DNA of 64,000 bases from Pinus tabuliformis (lineage: Eukaryota; Streptophyta; Pinopsida; Pinales; Pinaceae). The translations under genes were made by a program, and so were the position numbers. A model generated the notes under the pieces. The model did no database searches. It saw only the letters and a list, made by a program, of their open reading frames with translations, and was not told the DNA's origin. The stretch covers positions 454,837,731 through 454,901,730 of the forward strand of contig CM062810.1 in NCBI GenBank assembly GCA_031772625.1. The letters run 5' to 3'. The stretch's first letter is position 1. Every line of letters starts with the position of its first letter. Below are positions 34,479 to 45,959 of the stretch, in pieces.

Positions 34479-36014
34479 ATGCAAAAACAAGCAGCGCAGG
34501 AGGGAGTAAAGATAACAGGATATGGAGAGCTTAAGCAAGATAGCAGAACAAGCAAAGAGAAGAAACAAAGGGTGCACAGAGAAACAACCAATAACCCAAA
34601 AATGAAAGAAAAAGAAAGCAATGGAAAGGAGAACAGCGAAAGGAAGGATGATACAGGGCAAAGACAGATAGCCCATAAGGAGAAACGAACTGAGGAAGAA
34701 GGGGAACGAGAGGAAGGGAATCAATCAAGAGATGAAGAGGAGAAAGAAACCACACCAAACCCCAGCAATAACAAAGCAACAAGAGGAGCATGCAAACCAA
34801 AAAAAGCAGAAACCCTAAGAGTGGTGATCAGAGATCTGGAGATACAAGTCTATAGAGAACATATGTCAGAACATGCAGTAATATGCACGTTCATGGGACT
34901 GTGGTCAACTGAAAGAGCGCTATGTCAGTGGATCAAGCAGCAATGGAAACCCAAAGGTGATGTCAAACTACACTTAGGAGCGAAAGGTTTTTTCACTGTT
35001 GTTTTTACGAATTTAGAGGATAAGGATAGAGTATTTGATGGGGGTCCTTACTTCTTTGCTTCAGCAGGTCTCTACATGAGGCCCTAGAAACCCAACTTCG
35101 TGCCAGAAAGAGAGACCTTCACACAAGTCCCAGTGTGGATCTGTCTTTTCTCCCTTCCAATAGACTATTGGAGCTTGGTGGCACTAAAGCAAATAAGGGA
35201 TCACCTAGGAACTTTCATCAAAGCCTCAGAAGCAACGATGCAAAGAAAATACACTTCCTGGGTGAGAATTTGTGTGGATATGGATGTATCAAGAGCTTTA
35301 TACGAAGGATTGTGGCTGGAGTACAGGGATGAAGACTATTTCCAAGCCATTGACTATGAGCAAATCCCTTTCCACTACAGAAAATGTCACGAACATGGAA
35401 ATTTAGTAAGAGAATTCCCATTAAACAAAACAGGGGAAGAACCTAAGCCAAAGCAAGCAGTAAAGAGCAGGGATGCCTTCATAAATCCAAAAGCAAGACA
35501 AAGTGCTAACAGAAAAAGAACGAACAAAATAGGGGCAGCACAAGGCAACACCAGTTATGCCTTTGGAATCTTAGAGATAGATACAGAATCAGAAGAACAA
35601 AATAAGGAATCAAATAATAGTGAAGGGAACAAAGAAAGGACAGGTCATGAAACCAAAGAAGGGTAGGAACATCCCCTCAGAACAATAGTCCAAATGCAAG
35701 AGCCAACAGGAGAGCCAAATGAAGATGCAGATATGCTTACCGGTGATGGTGGTAGTGAGGAGAAGCAGCTAAATGAGGTTCTAGAGAAGGAAGGAGTGAA
35801 CTTACCGGTCATGGCAGAAATATGGAAAACTCAAGGAATAGAAAACATTTCGGAAGAAGAGATTAGAAAGATCAATGATCTATTCATTGCAAGGCAGAAG
35901 ATGGAGTTGGATAGGCAAAATAGGAAATTAGGCATAGCAAAGGGAATAGGCAGCCATTCAAAGAGCCTTTTATGCAATTCAACCAGCTCGAAACAGAGAA
36001 GGAAGAGAGGCTGA
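34479..36014 (+). pseudogene. LINE ORF1 (DUF4283-type RNA-binding protein)
   Basis: A single frame of 512 codons with TAGs at 35085 and 35664. Residues 1-110 are highly charged (KEKKQRVHRETT, EKRTEEEGEREEG). Residues ~115-300 match the DUF4283 pattern of plant LINE ORF1 (LEIQVYREHMSEHAVICTFM, GFFTVVFTNLEDKDRVFDGG, VPVWICLFSLPIDYW). A zinc knuckle at ~310 has lost Cys residues (YRKCHEHGNLVREF). The tail is acidic and helical. It would coat element RNA and act as a chaperone. The stops match expected Trp or similar codons. Confidence 0.8.
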
Positions 36015-36122
36015 AGAACAAATGGTGAAGTATTGCAGGAACTGGGTATTTTAATGTTAAACTCTAGCAAGATGAAGGCTCTAAATGCCTTCCCGCCTTA
36101 CCAATAATCTGTCTAGTTAAAA

Positions 36123-37914
36123 ATGAAAGTTATATCGTGGAATGCAAGAGGGCTTAGTAGCCAAGCGAAACAAAGACTTCTAAAGAGAAAATTCCAGAAA
36201 GAGAAACTGGATATCATGTTCATACAGGAAACCAAGTGTGCTAACAACAACATGGTGAATATCAGCAAAAGGCTTGGTAAATACATAGAATTTATGGAAG
36301 TCGCCAGTCAAGGTTGGGAAGGAGGTTTAGTAACTCTTTGGGACTCCCGAGTGATAAACATCCTCTCGACAGAAGCTACAACATCGTTCATAGCCATGGA
36401 AACTCAATTGATATGTAATTCTGAAACTTATGCACAAATGTTTATGGACCTCGAAAGCTAGAAGATAAATTTTCTTTTCTCCGCTCTCTTTTAAGTCTAA
36501 AGCTCAGATATCCCAGCTCAAAAATCATCATGGGTGGAGATTTTAATATGATAACCTCTATTTTGGAAAAGAAAGGAGGGATCAGAAAACTCAATAAGGA
36601 TGTTGAGCTCCTTACTAACTTCGTTGATTCTGCCAAACTAGTGGATATCCAGCCAAAATGTGGAACTTTCACTCGGAATAATAGGAGAGGAGGCGAGAAG
36701 CAGATAACCTCTCGTTTGGATAGATTTATTATTTCTGAAAGCATTCTACTTGAAGGAATAATAGTGGAATCCGACATCCTTCCTAGTGGAGGATCGGATC
36801 ATTGGCCAATCTCTTTGGTGGCAACCATCCAAGGAACCCCCAGAAACAAGCCTTTCAGATTTGAGAAGTTCTGGTTGAATCACCCTAATTTCATTCAACT
36901 GGTGGAGAAATGGTGGCATGAACCAATGGACATCAGAGGAATCAAAATATTTAAACTTAAAAGCAAATTAAGATACATCAAAAACAAAATCAAAGAATGG
37001 AATGCAACAGAGTTTGGGAACATTTTTAAGGAGAAAACCATCATAGAGGGAAAGTTAGAACAGATTCATAAAGAATGGGCTAATGGGCACAACAATGAGG
37101 ACTCAGCAGAATAGGAAAAAGTCCTGATGCAACAGTGGCAAGTACGCTCTCAACAGGAAGAGACCTTATGGAAACAAAAATCCAGGATACAATGCCTAAA
37201 GGAAGGGGAATAGAACACCAAGTTCTTCCATAGGTCTGCGCTAGACTACAGAGGGGCAAAGAAAATACTTTGTCTCAACAATGAAAGAGGGGAAAATTTA
37301 CAAAGTCACCAAGAAATAACAACACTCCTCACAAGGCACTTCAATCATATAGCCTAGGATCTGCAAGGATACAAGACAAAAGCTATTGAGGAACTAACTC
37401 AGGCCATTCCTAAAATTATTACCAATGAGCAAAACCTAGCTCTCATTAGGGAAATCTCATTGGATGAGGTGTAAGACGCGGTTAGAAGCATGGCGAATGA
37501 CAAGGCACCTGGGCCTGATGGTTTCACCATCAATTTTTATAAAGCCTACTGGAGCTTTGTTAAGACTGAAATATGGGAAGTAGTAGAAGATTCAAGACGC
37601 TCCTGTTCTATCCTTAAATCACTAAATTCTACCTTCCTCGCTCTAATTCCCAAGGAAGAAGAGGCCAACTCCCCAGAGAAATTTAGACCTATAGCCTTAT
37701 GTAATGTGATATATAAAATCATATCTAAAGTTATAGCCAACAGATTGAAGCCCATTCTTCCTGACCTCATCTCGGAAAAGCAGTCGGGGTATGTTGAAGG
37801 AAGACAGATTTTGGATAATATTCTACTAGCCCAAGAAATGGTTCATACTCTTCAGACTAGGAAAATAGCAGGGATGTTGATGCAGCTTGATCTTTCTAAA
37901 GCCTATGATAAGGT
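36123..37914 (+). pseudogene. LINE ORF2 part 1: endonuclease and RT fingers/palm
   Basis: The frame starts MKVISWNARGLSS, the classic beginning of the apurinic-like endonuclease, with FIQETKC (catalytic Glu). A frameshift near 36440 leads into MGGDFNM, then LDRFIIS and GGSDHWPISL (catalytic SDH). Downstream, in frame but with stops at 37112, 37211, 37357 and 37472, comes the RT: DKAPGPDGFTINFYKAYW, FRPIALCNVIYKIISKVIAN, SGYVEGRQILDNILLAQEMV and QLDLSKAYDKV. The sequence breaks inside this catalytic motif because element C inserted there. ORF2 nicks target DNA and copies the element RNA in place. Confidence 0.88.
37910..37914 (+). repeat. Left target-site duplication of element C (AAGGT)
   Basis: AAGGT here and at 41314-41318 flank element C. 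Removing one copy and the element restores the LINE RT reading frame across the site. Confidence 0.92.
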
Positions 37915-38560
37915 TGATCCGGATTTAAGCAGGAACGCAATAGATTACAGAGATAACCATAAATACAGAGATGCGATAACCATAAAAACAGAGATGCAGT
38001 GGAAATAATACTCCATTTCATTAATGGAGAATACTGAAATATGCTTACAAATAGAAATAACCCAGCTAGGGCAATGGTAGCTTATCTCTGAGAAGAGATG
38101 TGTTGGCTACATGCCTCTGAACTGTTTCGAACTGTGTTTACAATGAGGCTCGAAGGCCTATTTATTATTGATAAACAATGGAAAACCCTTCACATTCCAA
38201 AACCTAACCCTAGAAGATGAAATGCCAAATTGTGGGCCCCGTTTTGGGGTGAGTTGGACATCCAACTTCCCGGGGTCGCGAATTGGTCATATTATCTCCG
38301 TTTGACATGCATGATAGCCCATTGGAAAGATATCTCCGAGGACTACGACGGAAAAGATGACTTTTATCAAAAAAAATTCTACCAGTGGATTTCCCAAAAA
38401 ACGTCGTTTAGGGCCTCAAAACGGATCCGGAAGTTTAGGACCCGAAAAACTACTAAAAATAGTAAAATGTGCTATAATTAAGGAAACTGAAAAACTGAAA
38501 GAGACAGTTGTGGGGGTCCAAATGGGATAGGTGGGTGGCCACCAACATCCACCTGGATCA
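37915..38560 (-). repeat. 3' LTR of element C (646 bp)
   Basis: Left LTR in window order; on the minus strand it is the 3' one. Matches 40668-41313 base for base in length. Confidence 0.92.
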
Positions 38561-38575
38561 TTCCTCCCCCCTTAG
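38561..38575 (-). other. Polypurine tract of element C
   Basis: On the minus strand AAGGGGGGAGGAA ends exactly at the 3' LTR, which is the expected plus-strand priming site. Confidence 0.75.
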
Positions 38576-38718
38576 GAAGTAATGGTCCCCATTGCGTTGA
38601 GTTCCTCCCTGAGATGAGGAAGCTTCTGCTGAGCTGGGTCTCTAGTGAGCTATTCTGCAATCTCTGATGTGTCCATAAATGGTGGGAAGCATGGTCGGTG
38701 ATGGTCCACATTGAACAA

Positions 38719-38949
38719 TCAGTGCAAGCGAAGGAATGGAGGAATGTTGTGCTTCAAAGAATTGTTTCCCACAGCCTTGTTACTGGTGTAAGGACCATGT
38801 CGAATCGATCTGAGTTTCTGATGGGTTCTGGTAAGGCGTTCTCTCTGTAGATGTAACCAAACTTTTTCGCCCACCTGAAACTCGTGTGGTACCCCTCTGG
38901 GTAAAGAGAAGTTGTTCCTGTGTTCTATCATGACTGTATCCCTATGTTG
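38719..38949 (-). pseudogene. Integrase C-terminal remnant of element C
   Basis: After one TAG, and still in frame with protease, the sequence reads VMIEHRNNFSLPRGVPHEF, QVGEKVWLHLQRERLTRT, and SIRHGPYTS. The VGEKVWLHL and GPY parts are the end of a gypsy integrase. Everything between protease and this tail is missing, so the deletion was in frame. It ends around 38719. Confidence 0.7.
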
Positions 38950-40656
38950 CTACTGCTGCGTGGAGGAACCCTTTGCGGGGGTCATGGATGTAGCAACGAT
39001 CTTCCCCTTACTTTGGGAGCGAACCAGATAGAAAACAAATTTCCTAGCCTGTGAGATGAGCTTGCTGCCTTTCTTAGCAGTGATCAAAGAGGTGGTGGTA
39101 GGTGGAGCTACCTCTGGTATCCTGTATAATGAATTATCCAAAGAAATAATGACAGCGCGAGGCCTTGACTCATACACAGCATGTCGCCTCCACAAGTATG
39201 GCTGGCCTAATAGTACATCACAAACATCCAGAGGTGTAACATCACACAATACCTCATCTGTGAAGGGCTTGATGCTGTAGGGAAGGCGGCACTTCTGGTG
39301 AACTTTGAGATCTCGTCCTTCGTGAAGCCACCCAATATTATACGGTTGTGGGTGTGTCGTAGTTGGTAGGCCCAACCGCTTCACGACCCCTGCTGAAATG
39401 AGGTTCTTTTGGCTGCCACTATCGACAATGAATTGTAACGGCGAACCCTTCACCCACATCTGTGAGTGGAAAATATGTTCCCCCTCGTCTGGATTTTCGG
39501 GCTCATTCTTCTGGATCTTGGTAGTGGCAACAGTGGCACTAGGATCCGCATCAATAATTTGCTTCCCTTTGCCATCCCCCTTGTTGGGTTCTGGCTCAGA
39601 GTCAAAACATGAATCTGATTCAGAATCCTTCAACTCAGCCACCAGCGACTACTTGGTCCGACACTCACTTGTGTTATGAGTGGGACTCTTGTGGAACTCA
39701 CACCACTTTCCTGTGTCCTTCTTTGGCTTCATGGTGTTGTTCTTTTCTTGCAGCTTAGAGGGGTTGTCTTCGGTCACCCCACCTTGGCTTTGTCCTTTGG
39801 GCTTCAGATTTGCAGATCCAAAGTCTCGCTTCTTCTGTTTGAACTTTTGCTCGATTTTGACAGCGTATCGGTATACTGTGCCGAGTGAGGAGATGTTCAA
39901 GAACTCCATCTCTTCTTGGATGTATCTATGTAGGCAGTCGCGGTATTTGAGTACCAGATGCAGCTTAGAATCTTTGATACCCAACTGTGTGTGAAGGGTA
40001 TGAAAAATATTTGTGAACTTTGGTATATCTTGGTCTCGTCCCTGCCGCAGTGTGGTCCATTTGATGTATTTGTCTTCATAGCTTTTGACAGGGTAGTACT
40101 GCTCCTTGATGGCATCCCGGAAGTCATTCCAAGTGGGGGCAGCTGAAAACAGTGAGCTTGTACTTTCATCCTTCTACTCGCAATATGTTTCCCACCAGTC
40201 CTTGACATGGGGGGATGCTTTGAGAAGAGCGAAAACAATCTTTTCTCGACTTGAAAATTCATGAACAGAAAAATACCCATCTAGCAGATTTAACCATATA
40301 TCTATGACATTTGCGTCTATTTGACCCTCGAAGATGGGGATTTCAGAATTAACTTGTACCTTAAACGGTGTGGCGTTTCCAGAGTAGCTGTTGGAAGCCG
40401 ATGCGTCGCCTCTGGGTAGCCGCTGAAGGATCTGCACAAAGCTATCCATCATCGCGTTCCTTTGCCGCTCGAGGGCTTCTTCGAGAAAGATTCTGATAGG
40501 ATCTCCTGCCCCCTCGTCTTTCTTCTCATCCGCCATGGGAGGTCGTCGAGATTTGCAAGGCTGGTCTTGCAAAGGTTTGACCAATTCAAGCCCTAACTCC
40601 TTATATTCCGACCTCGTTGGGGACATGCAAAGAAAAACAGAGAAAAAGCAGACCAC
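38950..40656 (-). pseudogene. Gag-protease polyprotein of element C
   Basis: One continuous frame from about 40656 (or the ATG near 40535, MADEKKDEGAGDP) to 38950, with TAG stops at 40174 and 39649 only. The Gag part has EIPIFEGQIDANVIDIWLN and WWETYCE, followed by KEQYYPV and a late knuckle-like CEFHKSPTHNTSEC. The protease has the standard FIVDSGSQKNLIS active site and DVLLGQPYLW. The wild-type DSG distinguishes it from elements A and B. Both stops fall where Gln or Trp codons are plausible. It would supply particle protein and processing but no copying enzymes. Confidence 0.82.
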
Positions 40657-40666
40657 TCTGATACCA
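40651..40666 (-). promoter_or_regulatory. Primer binding site of element C, tRNA-iMet type
   Basis: On the minus strand TGGTATCAGAGTGGTC lies one base inside the 5' LTR and pairs with initiator tRNA-Met. Confidence 0.88.
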
Positions 40667-40667
40667 C

Positions 40668-41313
40668 TGATTTGGATTTAAGCAGGGACGCAATAGATTA
40701 CAGAGATAACCATAAATACAGAGATGCGATAATCATAAAAACAGAGATGCAGTGGAAATAATACTTCATTTCATTAATGGAGAATACTGAAATATGTTTA
40801 CAAATAGAAATAACCCAGCTAGGGTGATGGTAGCTTATCTCTGAGAAGAGATGTGTTGGCTACATGCCTCTGAACTATTTCGAACTGTGTTTACAATGAG
40901 GCTCGAAGGCCTATTTATTATTGAGAAACAATGGAAAACCCTTCACATTCCAAAACCTAACCCTAGAAGATGAAACGCCAAATTGTGGGCCCCGTTTTGG
41001 GGTGAGTTGGACAGCCAACTTCCCGGGGTCGCGAATTGGTCGTATTATCTCTGTTTGACACGCATGATAGCCTGTTGGAAATATCTCTCTGAGGACGATG
41101 ACAAAAAAGACAAATTTTATAAAAAAATTCGATGGCGGTGGATTTCCCAAAAAACATCGTTTAGGGCCTCAAAACGGCTCCGGAAGTTTAGGACCCGAAA
41201 AACTGCTAAAAATAGTAAAATGTGCTATAATTAAGGAAACTAAAAAACTGAAAGAGACAGTTGTGGGGGTCCAAATGGGATAGGTGGGTGGCCACCAACA
41301 TCCACCTGGATCA
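40668..41313 (-). repeat. 5' LTR of element C (646 bp)
   Basis: Right LTR in window order, next to the PBS. It contains the same AT-rich end and AAGGCCTATTTATTATTGA as the other copy, which may hold the promoter. Confidence 0.92.
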
Positions 41314-41318
41314 AAGGT

Positions 41319-42470
41319 CAACTGGAACTACCTTGAGGCCATACTAAATGCTTTTGGCTTTAATAAGCAGTGGACTAAATGGATTCTCGCCCTGATTAAA
41401 TCCACTAAGTTTTCTATCCTTGTCAATGGTGCCCCCTACGACCCTTTCTCTCCCTCCCGAGGCATCAGGAAAGGAGACCCTTTGTCTCATTTCCTTTCTG
41501 TAATCCTTATGGAAGGTCTGAGCAGACTCATCCGCAAAGCAAACAATGAAGGAAAAATCAAAGGACTACAACCCCTTCATTCCATACCAGTGACGACTCA
41601 CCAGCAATTTGTGGATGACACAATGCTACATGGGATGCCAACTGTGAAAGAAGCCATGGCATTCAAGAAAATACTAAATCTCTTCAGTAAGGCCTCAGGT
41701 ATGGAAATCAATCTTTCAAAATCCACGCTTTTTTTCTTCAATACTCATTTAGCCATTCAGAAGCATCTGTCTAGTATTCTAGGCTTTCGAAGAGGTAGCC
41801 TACCCTCTAAGTATCTGGGGGCCCCTCTGACAGACAAACCCTGGCAAAAGATACATTGGGAAAAAATCTTGGCCAAAATGAAGAAGAGATGTCAGCACTG
41901 GACCCACAGAGCCCTCAATTTCGCTGGAAGATTAGTCCCCACCAAAGTAGTATTGCAGGCCATTCCGTAGTACCTTCTCTCTATTATCCCTGCCCCTAAA
42001 CAAATCCTACAGGAGATTAGGGCAATCCAGAGATCCTTTTTCTGGAATGGCAATGCGGAGGAAAAAGAATTGGCGCTTGTTGCCTGGAACAAACTTTGCA
42101 AATCGAAAGAATTAGGGGGCTTAAATCTTGTGGATCCCTCCACTATCAACATGACCTATGGAGCCAAGCTCTAGTGGAGATGGTTGAAGGAACCCAATCT
42201 TCCATGGGCTAGACACTGGAAGGAAAAATATACCCTAGAGTGCAACATTCAGGAATTAATAAGGCTGCAGGAGGTTCCTGAAGGGTCTCCTATATGGAAT
42301 TTAGCAAGAAGGAATCGCGACATTGTGCAGGATCACAGCTTTTGGGAAATCCGAAATGGGGAAACAACCTTATTCTGGGAAGATGCTTGGCAACAACTCC
42401 CGAAGCTTGAAAGACCAGAGTTAGCAGGACTTTAGAGATAGTGTCAGGACAGGGGCAAATACACTGTCCA
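41319..42470 (+). pseudogene. LINE ORF2 part 2: RT palm and thumb
   Basis: The RT continues from the element C insertion point: VNWNYLEAILNAFGFNKQW, SILVNGAPYDPFSPSRGIRK, GDPLSHFLSVILMEGLSRLI. The catalytic box is QFVDDTML, a form of the usual FADD. Then come the thumb region (GMEINLSKST, KYLGAPLTDKP) and, after TAGs at 41968 and 42172, the connecting domain (FFWNGNAEEKELALVAW, WEDAWQQLPKL). All are in one frame until the 94-bp duplication. Confidence 0.88.
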
Positions 42471-42490
42471 TCAATACTAGAATCACAGTA

Positions 42491-42678
42491 GCAGGGACCA
42501 GGAATGGAGAGAGTGGTTGATCAACGACACAGAAATCTCAAATGAGGAAAACAACAATATAAGAAATCTGCTCGACCAACTAAAGCAGGGACTAGGAATG
42601 GAGAGAGTGGTTGATCAACGACACAGAAAGCTCAAATGAGGAAAACAACAATATAAGAAATCTGCTCGACCAACTAAA
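42491..42678 (+). repeat. 94-bp tandem duplication within the LINE
   Basis: The segment starting GCAGGGACCAGGAATGG at 42491 repeats at 42585 with two or three changes. Ninety-four is not a multiple of three, so it shifts the ORF2 frame. Confidence 0.85.
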
Positions 42679-43917
42679 CAAAAGGAAGTTAAGGAAAGCT
42701 GAAAAAAAAGACCAGCTAAGATGGGGCATGAAAGGGAGTGGTAATTTTACGCTCAAGGAAGCCAGGGAGCATCTCGAAAATACAGAGCAAATGGAGATGA
42801 TTCAATGGAGTAATAAGGTCTGGGATACTCTATTTTGGCCTAAGATTAAAACATTCCTATGGCTCCTGATGCGAAGGAAAACTCTCACTTGGGAGAATAT
42901 TCGTAAAAAAGGGTTTAATGGCCCATCTAGATGCCCCATGTGCAATTCAGCTGAAGAAACAATGAACCATCTCTTCAACACTTGTGACTGGGTGTGTCAC
43001 CTGTGGAAATGGGCGGAAAACATTATGCAAAGGACATATAGGACTAGGGACTCTATCCAGGATACCATCATGAATTGGCAGAGTGGGTATTCAAATAATA
43101 TAAGAATTAACAACATATGGAAAACCTTGCCAGGATTTATAACCTAGACCATATGGAAGGAACGAAATAGAAGTATCTTTCAGAATGAATACAGAGACAT
43201 AGAGAATTCGCTAGACACTATAAACCAAAATATAAGACAATTAATTCTGGTTAAGTGCAGAGCAGAACCAGATAACCAAGATTTGGTTAGAGACTTACAC
43301 ATTTTAAAAGCCTTCAAATTGGATAACGGCTGAAGTATGGGCACCACGAACTGCCAGAAAAAACCAAGTACCACGTCAATTGGTTGGAGGCGTCCTCCTG
43401 CAGGCTTTCTTAAGTTGAATTTCGACGGAGCCTCCAGAGGCAATCTAGGCTTGGTGGGCATTAGAGGCATCATAAGGAACTATGCAGGGGAAATTCTTCA
43501 CATCTACAGTAAAACCTTGGGGGAAGGAACTAATAATGAGATCGAGTTTGCTGCCATGGAACAAGGACTCAGAATTCTCAGAGAAACACAGGGTGGGACC
43601 GTGGTGGTTGAGGGAGACTCAGAGTTGGCAATAACAGTGGCAAGGAAGCTCTATGGGGGAGCGAAAGAAAGTAAGGTTACTAAACATTGGAGACTTGCAA
43701 GGTTACAGACAACATCGCAGGAATGTTGGGAGAAATGAAAGGTCTGATTTTTCAGGCGGTGGGATGGAAAGCTAATATGGTTGCGGACCACCTGGCGAAC
43801 TATGGAATCGAGCACCTAGACACCACGTGGGGTAGCTGTTGGCAGAATGTAGACTGCCTAGAAGATATAACCACGTCACACTATGATGAGACATGTTGGC
43901 ACTACAGACACCATTAA
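42611..43917 (+). pseudogene. LINE ORF2 part 3: zinc-binding RT-associated domain and RNase H
   Basis: The first part has FWPKIKTFLWLLMRRKTLTW and CPMCNSAEETMNHLFNTC, the zf-RVT motif (CxxC-H-C). After a TAG at 43145 and TGA at 43332 the same frame reaches RNase H: FLKLNFDGASRGN (D), NEIEFAAMEQGL (E), VVEGDSELAI (D). A frameshift near 43690-43735 leads to VGWKANMVADHLANYG (D). It ends at 43917. This RNase H type is found in the I/L1-like plant LINEs that carry one. Confidence 0.85.
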
Positions 43918-44851
43918 AGATTGGCAGGGGAAAGCAGGACACGCTAGTTCGGCGCAATTATGGCGCGAGGCGAAGAAAGAGGATATAGGATCAGATATGA
44001 TAAGTAAGGATATGTGCCGCCGAGGCCACGTCAAGGAGGGGGACACTTCGCAGGAACTGAAGCAGGAGAGAAAAGGTGACCGTAAGCGAAAGAATATGAG
44101 CCACTACACAACCAATTCGACATCACGCAGAAGTTATTATGATAGGAGATGCAAGTTGCAAAGAGAAAGGTGGTCTTCAACCGGTAACATCCTAGGCAAC
44201 CTCTCTTTAAGATCCACCAAAGGCAAAGGAAAAAGCATTTTTTTATCGTGTAGTAGGCCAGAGCCCACCTATTCTACAGAAAGCACCCAGAATTATATCG
44301 TGAGAGTAGGCATGATAATGGAAGGGCAAGGAAGTCGCAATGCTTCTGCTAACAAAGATCTCAAGGTCGCTAGAGAAATGTATGAAACACGTACCTCGCA
44401 AAAGAACAAGCGTAAGATCATTGACCTGGAAGCCATGGTCCAGGAGGAAGGAAAGAAGCTGTTAGTGCAGGACATAGAAAAGGAAGTGGATTGGCTTCAG
44501 GACCCTAGAACTGTTACCACGCGGGCCACCCATCTCGTCAAGACTCAAGTAGAAAGCTGGCATATGAAAACACTACTTGCTCAAGCCTTGAGCAGGCAAG
44601 GCAATTACATGGAGCAATTGCGAAGAGTCTAGCACATCTCAGAGGCCAAGACGGAGGAACACATTGCGATCTTAGAGAGCCTAGAGTTTAAGGTTAGTGC
44701 GCTGGAACAACAGGTTGATAGCATTACCAAGAAGCTCACAGTGCTGATCAAACTCTTAAGGCATACTATTGGACAAGATACAAGGCAAGCCGAAAATCAG
44801 AAGGATGAACCAGCGGGAGATCATCAAGGCCATCATCCCAAGCCTGTGTAG
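43883..44851 (+). pseudogene. LINE third ORF with coiled-coil C-terminus
   Basis: A frame of 249 codons to TAG 44630-44632 continues in the same frame to a stop at 44849-44851, about 323 codons in all. It overlaps the ORF2 end by 35 bases in another frame. The N-terminal half is very rich in Lys, Arg, Ser and Thr. The C-terminal half has heptads (VREMYETR, ILESLEFKVSALEQQVDSIT, KKLTVLIKLL). No known domain is recognised. Possible roles are nucleic acid binding and self-association, by analogy to ORF1 proteins; this is inference. It could instead be a transduced 3' sequence. Confidence 0.55.
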
Positions 44852-45234
44852 GCAGGCATCTCAATGTCTGAACCAGCTCCGGAGACATCGAGGAATTATG
44901 TCGTGCTCAAGATGTAAAGGGGTAGTTTCTACTGTGGCTGGTTTCTATGTTCTTTCGGCTGGTCCTCTATGTTCTCTTCTGTTATGTTGCTTAGTTGGTC
45001 TGTTGCTTCTGTTGTCCATCTGCTGCCTCATTCAAGCATATGTTTAGTTGTTTGTCTTTTGTTAAGATCTATGACAATGCCACCCTGCGTGGTATGCTTA
45101 TGATAGCATGGTTAGCCCTTTTGGTCAATTTTGAAGGTAGACCTGCAGTCTGGCAGCCCTCTGTCTGCAAGTGCAGACTTTTTGTACTATATTTTCCTCT
45201 TTTTTAATATAACAAGCTGACTTACAAAAAAAAA
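44852..45234 (+). other. LINE 3' UTR with short poly(A)
   Basis: T- and G-rich untranslated region ending TAATATAACAAGCTGACTT, followed by ACAAAAAAAAA directly at the target-site copy. Confidence 0.75.
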
Positions 45235-45254
45235 GATATCTTAGATAGAAAAAA
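45235..45254 (+). repeat. Right target-site duplication of the LINE (20 bp)
   Basis: GATATCTTAGATAGAAAAAA, identical to 34263-34282. Confidence 0.9.
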
Positions 45255-45289
45255 GAACATATCTGCAAACGAAAAAGACATATATTACT

Positions 45290-45415
45290 TATGTTCAAAC
45301 TATGTATATGGTGTATTCTTAGGTAACTTCTTAAGACGTTCCTCTATCTTTACCAAAGAATATTGTAGCTTAGTTAAACTCTTTATCGTTTCATCAAACA
45401 TCAATTTTTGCAAGA
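45290..45415 (-). pseudogene. Sucrose synthase exon, upstream of the LINE insertion
   Basis: The minus strand reads LMFDETIKSLTKLQYSLVK, IEERLKKLPKNTPYT, stop, FEHK, matching the family segment L-K-AEEYL-LPP-TPY-EFEHKFQE. It precedes the exon at 33815-34030 in gene order. The stop lies where Glu or Ser is expected. Confidence 0.7.
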
Positions 45416-45959
45416 TAAATGTCACACATTATTCTATTCCATTTCTCAACATTCTAGATATGATAAATTTAAAGTCACATAAAAGAAACAGAAAACCATT
45501 TTCTACTAAAACGAATAAACAAAAATGCCTCTAATAAAACTTCACACCTCAAAAATTACTCTGCCACGTCCTCAGACTAAAGGTGATATTATTTGAATCG
45601 TATTTAGGACATATTAAATGGGATATTCATATTTTTACCATGAATGCAATTTGGTGCTAAAATAAATATATAAATATAGGTTATTATCAGTGAACCTCAA
45701 GTATAATCCAAAAAAATAATGTCATTATAATAAGGTATGGAGAGAGAAACATCTTCATAACTACGATTCCTTATTTTAGTTTGGGTTGAGTTGGTATTGG
45801 AATATATATTTTTTCTCTAAAGAAGTGAAATAGAAATATGAGAATCAAAATAACCCTCTTAATGTTTAATTAACTCATATTATATATCTCTAAAACAGCA
45901 AGGCAACCTTCTCTGCTATTTGATAGAGGTTTATTGGCATAGAATAATAATGAATTAAC

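Larger units (their letters stand above)
37915..41313 (-). mobile_element. Element C: gag-protease-only Ty3/gypsy element nested in the LINE
   Basis: Two 646-bp LTRs (TGAT...ATCA, about 5% different by eye) bound 2.1 kb of internal sequence on the minus strand. A tRNA-iMet PBS lies by the right LTR and a polypurine tract by the left one. The internal part encodes gag and protease in one frame, joined in frame to an integrase C-terminal piece. RT, RNase H and the integrase core are absent. The 5-bp TSD is perfect. It is a non-autonomous gypsy derivative, resembling known gag-only (TR-GAG) elements but with protease retained. Confidence 0.92.
34283..45234 (+). mobile_element. LINE (L1-like non-LTR retrotransposon) with nested element C
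   Basis: The element is bounded by an exact 20-bp direct repeat and ends in a short A-run after CTTAC. Without element C it is about 7.5 kb, so it is probably full length. Order: 5' UTR, ORF1, ORF2 (endonuclease, RT, zinc motif, RNase H), a third ORF, and 3' UTR. It lies in the intron region between two sucrose synthase exons. ORF1 and ORF2 carry many single stops, mostly TAG, plus a 94-bp tandem duplication and frameshifts. It is dead. Confidence 0.92.

Noticed and set aside
34403..34800. Minus-strand hydrophobic frames opposite LINE ORF1
   Set aside because: Complement of the Lys/Glu-rich codons of ORF1; no independent support.
39056..39994. Plus-strand frames across element C
   Set aside because: Antisense shadows of the gag-protease frame on the minus strand.
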